64,000 nucleotides of DNA, taken from Ralstonia sp. RRA (GTDB taxonomy: Bacteria; Pseudomonadota; Gammaproteobacteria; Burkholderiales; Burkholderiaceae). The position numbers and the translations under genes were made by a program. The notes under the pieces are model-generated. The model saw only the letters and a list, made by a program, of their open reading frames with translations. It was not told the origin of the DNA and made no database searches. The DNA is taken from the NCBI RefSeq assembly GCF_037023145.1, contig NZ_CP146092.1, forward strand, positions 620,001-684,000, given 5' to 3'. Shown piece after piece: positions 61,091-64,000 of the stretch. Position 1 is the stretch's first letter; each line of letters starts with the position of its first letter.

Positions 61091-62611
61091 ATGATTGCCT
61101 TCATCCTGCTTGCACTATTGATGTTGCCCGTGGCGCGGTTGATTGGGACAAGAGAGAACGTTGCCAAGCGATGGCTTTGGTTCTTGATTGCCGCGATACA
61201 GGTGTATGTGGTGGTGGCGATCGGCTTGAGGGATGCCGGCGGCTTGCTGCGAGAGTGGGCGCTGTTTGGCTCGGCGTCCAGTGGGAACGGGCTTGGCTGG
61301 TTGCTGGCCCTGAGCATGAGCGTGGTGACGATCGCCATGTTGCAGATGCGCCGCCGCGCGACGCATCCGTTCTCCGCCGCGGTCCTGTGCTTTCAACTGG
61401 CTGTGAGCGCACTGGTGTTCTATCAGGCCACGGCGCTTGCCGGTATTCAGGCGTTCTGGGTGGCGCCTCTACTGGTCTTCATCCTGCGCAAAATGGACTT
61501 CGGACGCCGCTGGCAGGATCTCACCGGCAAGGTGGATGAAACGCACTACGCGTCGTCGTTTCTTGAGTTGTCGTATACGCCAGGCAGCGATACGTTCGAC
61601 ATCGTGTTCAAGCAGGGCAGGCGAGGGCCGCTTGCAAGCGGCGTGAAATTGCTCTCGCTACCGTCAAGCGAGCAGGGTGTGTGGAAGGACGCCTACCTGG
61701 ATGAAGAGCGTGCCAAGCTTCAGAACGAGCATGCCCAGCCGGTCAAGCTGCCGTTTGCCGCGCAAGGTCTGCCGCTGGTGCACGAGCTGTGGAGCGCATA
61801 TATGGGCGATGCCAATTCCTGCTTTGGCGACCCATGCCTGAATCTTCTGATCCGGTCAAAGGAAGAGGAGACGCTCTACACGCCCACCTCCACCCAGACA
61901 ACATATGTTCCCGGCTCAACCGCGACCGGATGGACGAATAACGGGCAAATGATCAACGTCGACATACCGGGCAAGACCATCACCACCCAGGTCCAATCCG
62001 GCCCGGCAACGTGGGCGCCCTCGGGCTACTGCACTGTCACGATCGAGGCCAATCTCAACGACGTTTGCTACAGCTACACCATGACTGCCGTTCCGAAGAA
62101 CGAGGCGAACCTCATCGTGTCGGTTGGGCAAGCCATCAACAAGAAGGCGTGGGCCACGATCCACGCGATGCAGCGCGCGGAAAAGGCGCAGCACGAGGCA
62201 GCCGCGCAAAAGCGGCGCGCTGCGGAACAGGCAGCCGTGGAGGCCGCATCGACGAAGGCGGCCGAGTCTGTCCGGCAGGTGTTGGAAGCTGCCGGGTTTC
62301 ACGCGTCGGGCGACGGTGTTTTCTCATGGCATCGCCACGACCCGAGCGGTGTCCTGGTGGAGTTGATCGCGGCGGACCGGAACGGCCGGGCGTTTGTGGT
62401 GGCAGGGCAAGGCGCAGACCGTTGGCAAGGCCTCTGGCAGGGCGCCGAAGCCAAGTTGGAAGGCAATGCACTTCAGCTCAAGGTGATGGATGAAGCGTAC
62501 CGCGCGCAACACCTGGCCGAGCGCCGATTCAGCTTGATGGCCAACGTCGGGCTCAACGAACAGCAGACTTGGTGCGATCGCGTCAACTTGCTCGGCGCAG
62601 CGAAGGCCTAG
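61091..62611 (+). CDS. Membrane protein with large C-terminal soluble domain, 506 aa
   Basis: Four or five N-terminal membrane helices (residues about 1-20, 28-48, 60-80, 95-130), then a soluble domain of about 350 residues. It contains a Thr/Ser/Tyr-rich repeat-like stretch (YTPTSTQTTYVPGSTATG) and an Ala/Glu/Lys/Arg coiled coil (about 360-400). Weak ribosome site. Follows the ankyrin-type gene by 82 bp. Family not recognised. Confidence 0.65.
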   Translation: MIAFILLALLMLPVARLIGTRENVAKRWLWFLIAAIQVYVVVAIGLRDAGGLLREWALFGSASSGNGLGWLLALSMSVVTIAMLQMRRRATHPFSAAVLCFQLAVSALVFYQATALAGIQAFWVAPLLVFILRKMDFGRRWQDLTGKVDETHYASSFLELSYTPGSDTFDIVFKQGRRGPLASGVKLLSLPSSEQGVWKDAYLDEERAKLQNEHAQPVKLPFAAQGLPLVHELWSAYMGDANSCFGDPCLNLLIRSKEEETLYTPTSTQTTYVPGSTATGWTNNGQMINVDIPGKTITTQVQSGPATWAPSGYCTVTIEANLNDVCYSYTMTAVPKNEANLIVSVGQAINKKAWATIHAMQRAEKAQHEAAAQKRRAAEQAAVEAASTKAAESVRQVLEAAGFHASGDGVFSWHRHDPSGVLVELIAADRNGRAFVVAGQGADRWQGLWQGAEAKLEGNALQLKVMDEAYRAQHLAERRFSLMANVGLNEQQTWCDRVNLLGAAKA

Positions 62612-62703
62612 CGCCACCATGCAATGGCGCGTCTGCCGTGTGAACGTGGTCGACGCGCTTTTCGCTTTCCCTGTCGTTGGTGAGCTTCTCGCCTCAGATG
62701 GTG

Positions 62704-63639
62704 CTACCGCGCCCGCAACACCGACGGCGGCATGCCCAGCAAGCGCTGAAAGCTGCGGCGCATCCGTTCCGTATCGCCAAATCCGCATTCGTTCGCCACG
62801 CGCTGCATGGACGTGGCGCCGCTTTCCAGCGCGGCGCGGGCGGCCTCCACGCGCAGCTTCTCGACAGCCTTGGCTGGGGTAAGGCCCGTCTCGGCCTGGA
62901 AGGCACGTGCGAAGTGGCGCGGGCTCATGCAGGCGTGTTCGGCCAGGTCGCCCACGCGGTGGGGTGCGCCCAGGTTGCGGCGCACGTGATCCAGCAGCGG
63001 TTTGAAGCGGCCGCGGGCGGAGTCCATTTCGTTGAGCGCCGAGAACTGCGATTGCCCACCGGGGCGCCGGTAGTAGACGACAAGCTGCCGTGCCACCGCG
63101 CGTGCCACGCGCTCGCCCAGGTCGTCAGCAATGACCGCGAGTGCGAGGTCGATACCGGCGCTGATGCCCGCGCTGGTCCAGAAGCGGCCGTCGTTCACGT
63201 AGATGTGGTCGGCCTCCAGCTGCACCTGCGGGAAGTCGCGCGCGAACTGCTCGCTGCGGCACCAGTGCGTGGTGGCACGCCGGCCGTCCAGCAAGCCCGT
63301 GGAGGCCAGCAGCAGGCTGCCTGAGCACACGCTGGCCACGCGTGCGCCACGTGCCGCGCAGCGCTGCACGAAACGGCGCGTGCGTGCATCCAGCATGGCG
63401 GCGTCCACGCCATCGCCGCCGGCCACGAGCAGAGTGTCGACCTGGCTTGCGGGCGGCAGCGCCTCGGCCGCCCAAAGCGCGCCCGCCGAACTGCGCACCA
63501 GGCCGGGCTGTGCGGCCACGACCCGCAGGGCGTAGTGGTCATCCCGGTAGCGGCTGGCCACCTCGAATGCGGCCACCGGCCCGGCGGCGTCGAGCACCTG
63601 GAAGTCAGGAAACACAAGAACGGCAATGCGATGGGGCAT
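62704..63639 (-). CDS. GlxA-family AraC regulator (DJ-1/PfpI plus AraC helix-turn-helix)
   Basis: 311 residues. The N-terminal DJ-1/PfpI-like domain runs to about 190 (VLVFPDFQVLDAAGPVAAFE, VASVCSGSLLLASTGLLDG with the nucleophile-elbow Cys). The AraC-type DNA-binding domain covers about 215-311 (HACMSPRHFARAFQAETGLT, NECGFGDTERMRRSFQRLLG). Divergent from a DJ-1/PfpI gene, its likely target, with the shared promoter in between. Confidence 0.9.
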   Translation of the reverse strand: MPHRIAVLVFPDFQVLDAAGPVAAFEVASRYRDDHYALRVVAAQPGLVRSSAGALWAAEALPPASQVDTLLVAGGDGVDAAMLDARTRRFVQRCAARGARVASVCSGSLLLASTGLLDGRRATTHWCRSEQFARDFPQVQLEADHIYVNDGRFWTSAGISAGIDLALAVIADDLGERVARAVARQLVVYYRRPGGQSQFSALNEMDSARGRFKPLLDHVRRNLGAPHRVGDLAEHACMSPRHFARAFQAETGLTPAKAVEKLRVEAARAALESGATSMQRVANECGFGDTERMRRSFQRLLGMPPSVLRAR

Positions 63640-63783
63640 GGCGGCGGGTGGGTATCAGGTGTGTAGCAGGTGGGTGCGGATGGCAGGAAATGTGGGAAGC
63701 ATGACATTGCTGCCAACACGATAGAGCGCGATGCTGTGAGCCGTCAACCCAAGCGTTAACTCACCCAACAGGAGATTCGTGCC

Positions 63784-64000
63784 ATGAGTGCTTCCCCCTT
63801 CATCGTTGTGTTTGCTCTGTTCGATCGCGTTACCCAGCTGGATTTCACCGGCCCGGACGAGGTGTTCTGGCGCCTGCCCGGCGCGCAGTGCGTGATGGCA
63901 TCGGCGCGTGGCGGAGAGATCCGCGCAGATGGCGGGCTCACCATCACGAATGTGCAGCGTCTGGCTGACATTGAGCGTGCCGATCTCATCTGCGTACCCG
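63784..64000 (+). CDS. DJ-1/PfpI family protein, isonitrile-hydratase-like (partial)
   Basis: The first 72 residues are in the window; the rest lies beyond the right edge. AGGAG precedes the ATG. FIVVFALFDRVTQLDFTGP and FWRLPGAQCVMAS are typical of the InhA-like DJ-1 group. The pairing with a divergent GlxA-type regulator is common for isonitrile hydratase loci. The catalytic Cys would be beyond the end. Confidence 0.8.
   Translation, partial: MSASPFIVVFALFDRVTQLDFTGPDEVFWRLPGAQCVMASARGGEIRADGGLTITNVQRLADIERADLICVP

Overview
The window is GC-rich and carries Burkholderiales-type genes: a propionate (methylcitrate) locus with a sigma54-dependent PrpR, many lipoproteins with LxxC lipoboxes, and dense short-spaced operons. 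Protein style points to Ralstonia or a close relative; this is inference from gene content and not from a database search. The window is a chromosomal segment cut at both ends: acnD runs off the left edge and a DJ-1/PfpI gene runs off the right edge. No rRNA, tRNA, CRISPR array or insertion sequence was recognised.

Region 1 (1-6.2 kb) is the 2-methylcitrate cycle: prpB-prpC-acnD on the minus strand and prpR divergent. A sigma54 promoter and two operator-like palindromes lie between prpR and prpB, and a long imperfect palindrome separates prpC from acnD. Region 2 (6.2-17 kb) holds mixed housekeeping and envelope genes: a catalytically degenerate isochorismatase-like protein, a basic coiled-coil protein, an orphan KdpA, several small ORFs bracketed by terminators, a lipoprotein/GH75-like operon and a phosphoesterase cluster.

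Region 3 (17.1-26.3 kb) looks like an accessory or defence island. It has a membrane-anchored Mrr-like nuclease with a zinc ribbon, an AT-rich gene fusing an ABC-type ATPase to a DUF4435/TOPRIM-like nuclease (a single-gene PARIS-like candidate), a segment of predicted RNA hairpins, a two-gene cassette present twice as roughly 430 bp direct repeats around a FUSC exporter and an EIIC-EAL fusion, and a PUA/EVE-like HNH endonuclease. Region 4 (26.5-42.5 kb) carries secreted hydrolases, Sel1/TPR envelope proteins, a GGDEF protein with a degenerate active site, a DMT transporter, an amino-acid binding protein coupled to a PLP lyase, and a divergent LuxR pair, one member of which is fused to an alpha/beta hydrolase.

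Region 5 (42.9-62.6 kb) is the best candidate for a poorly described system. It combines a Tat-exported caspase-like protease, a papain-like protease and an OmpA-like protein in one operon. Facing it is an ECF sigma/anti-sigma/caspase-Sel1 operon headed by a YbjN-like gene, followed further along by membrane, lipoprotein and ankyrin-type genes. Three minus-strand units in this region share one promoter-like motif (TCTTCCG-N17-CGAATA) with identical spacing, which suggests one envelope-stress regulon under the local ECF sigma. The window ends with a GlxA-type AraC regulator divergent from a DJ-1/PfpI (isonitrile-hydratase-like) gene.
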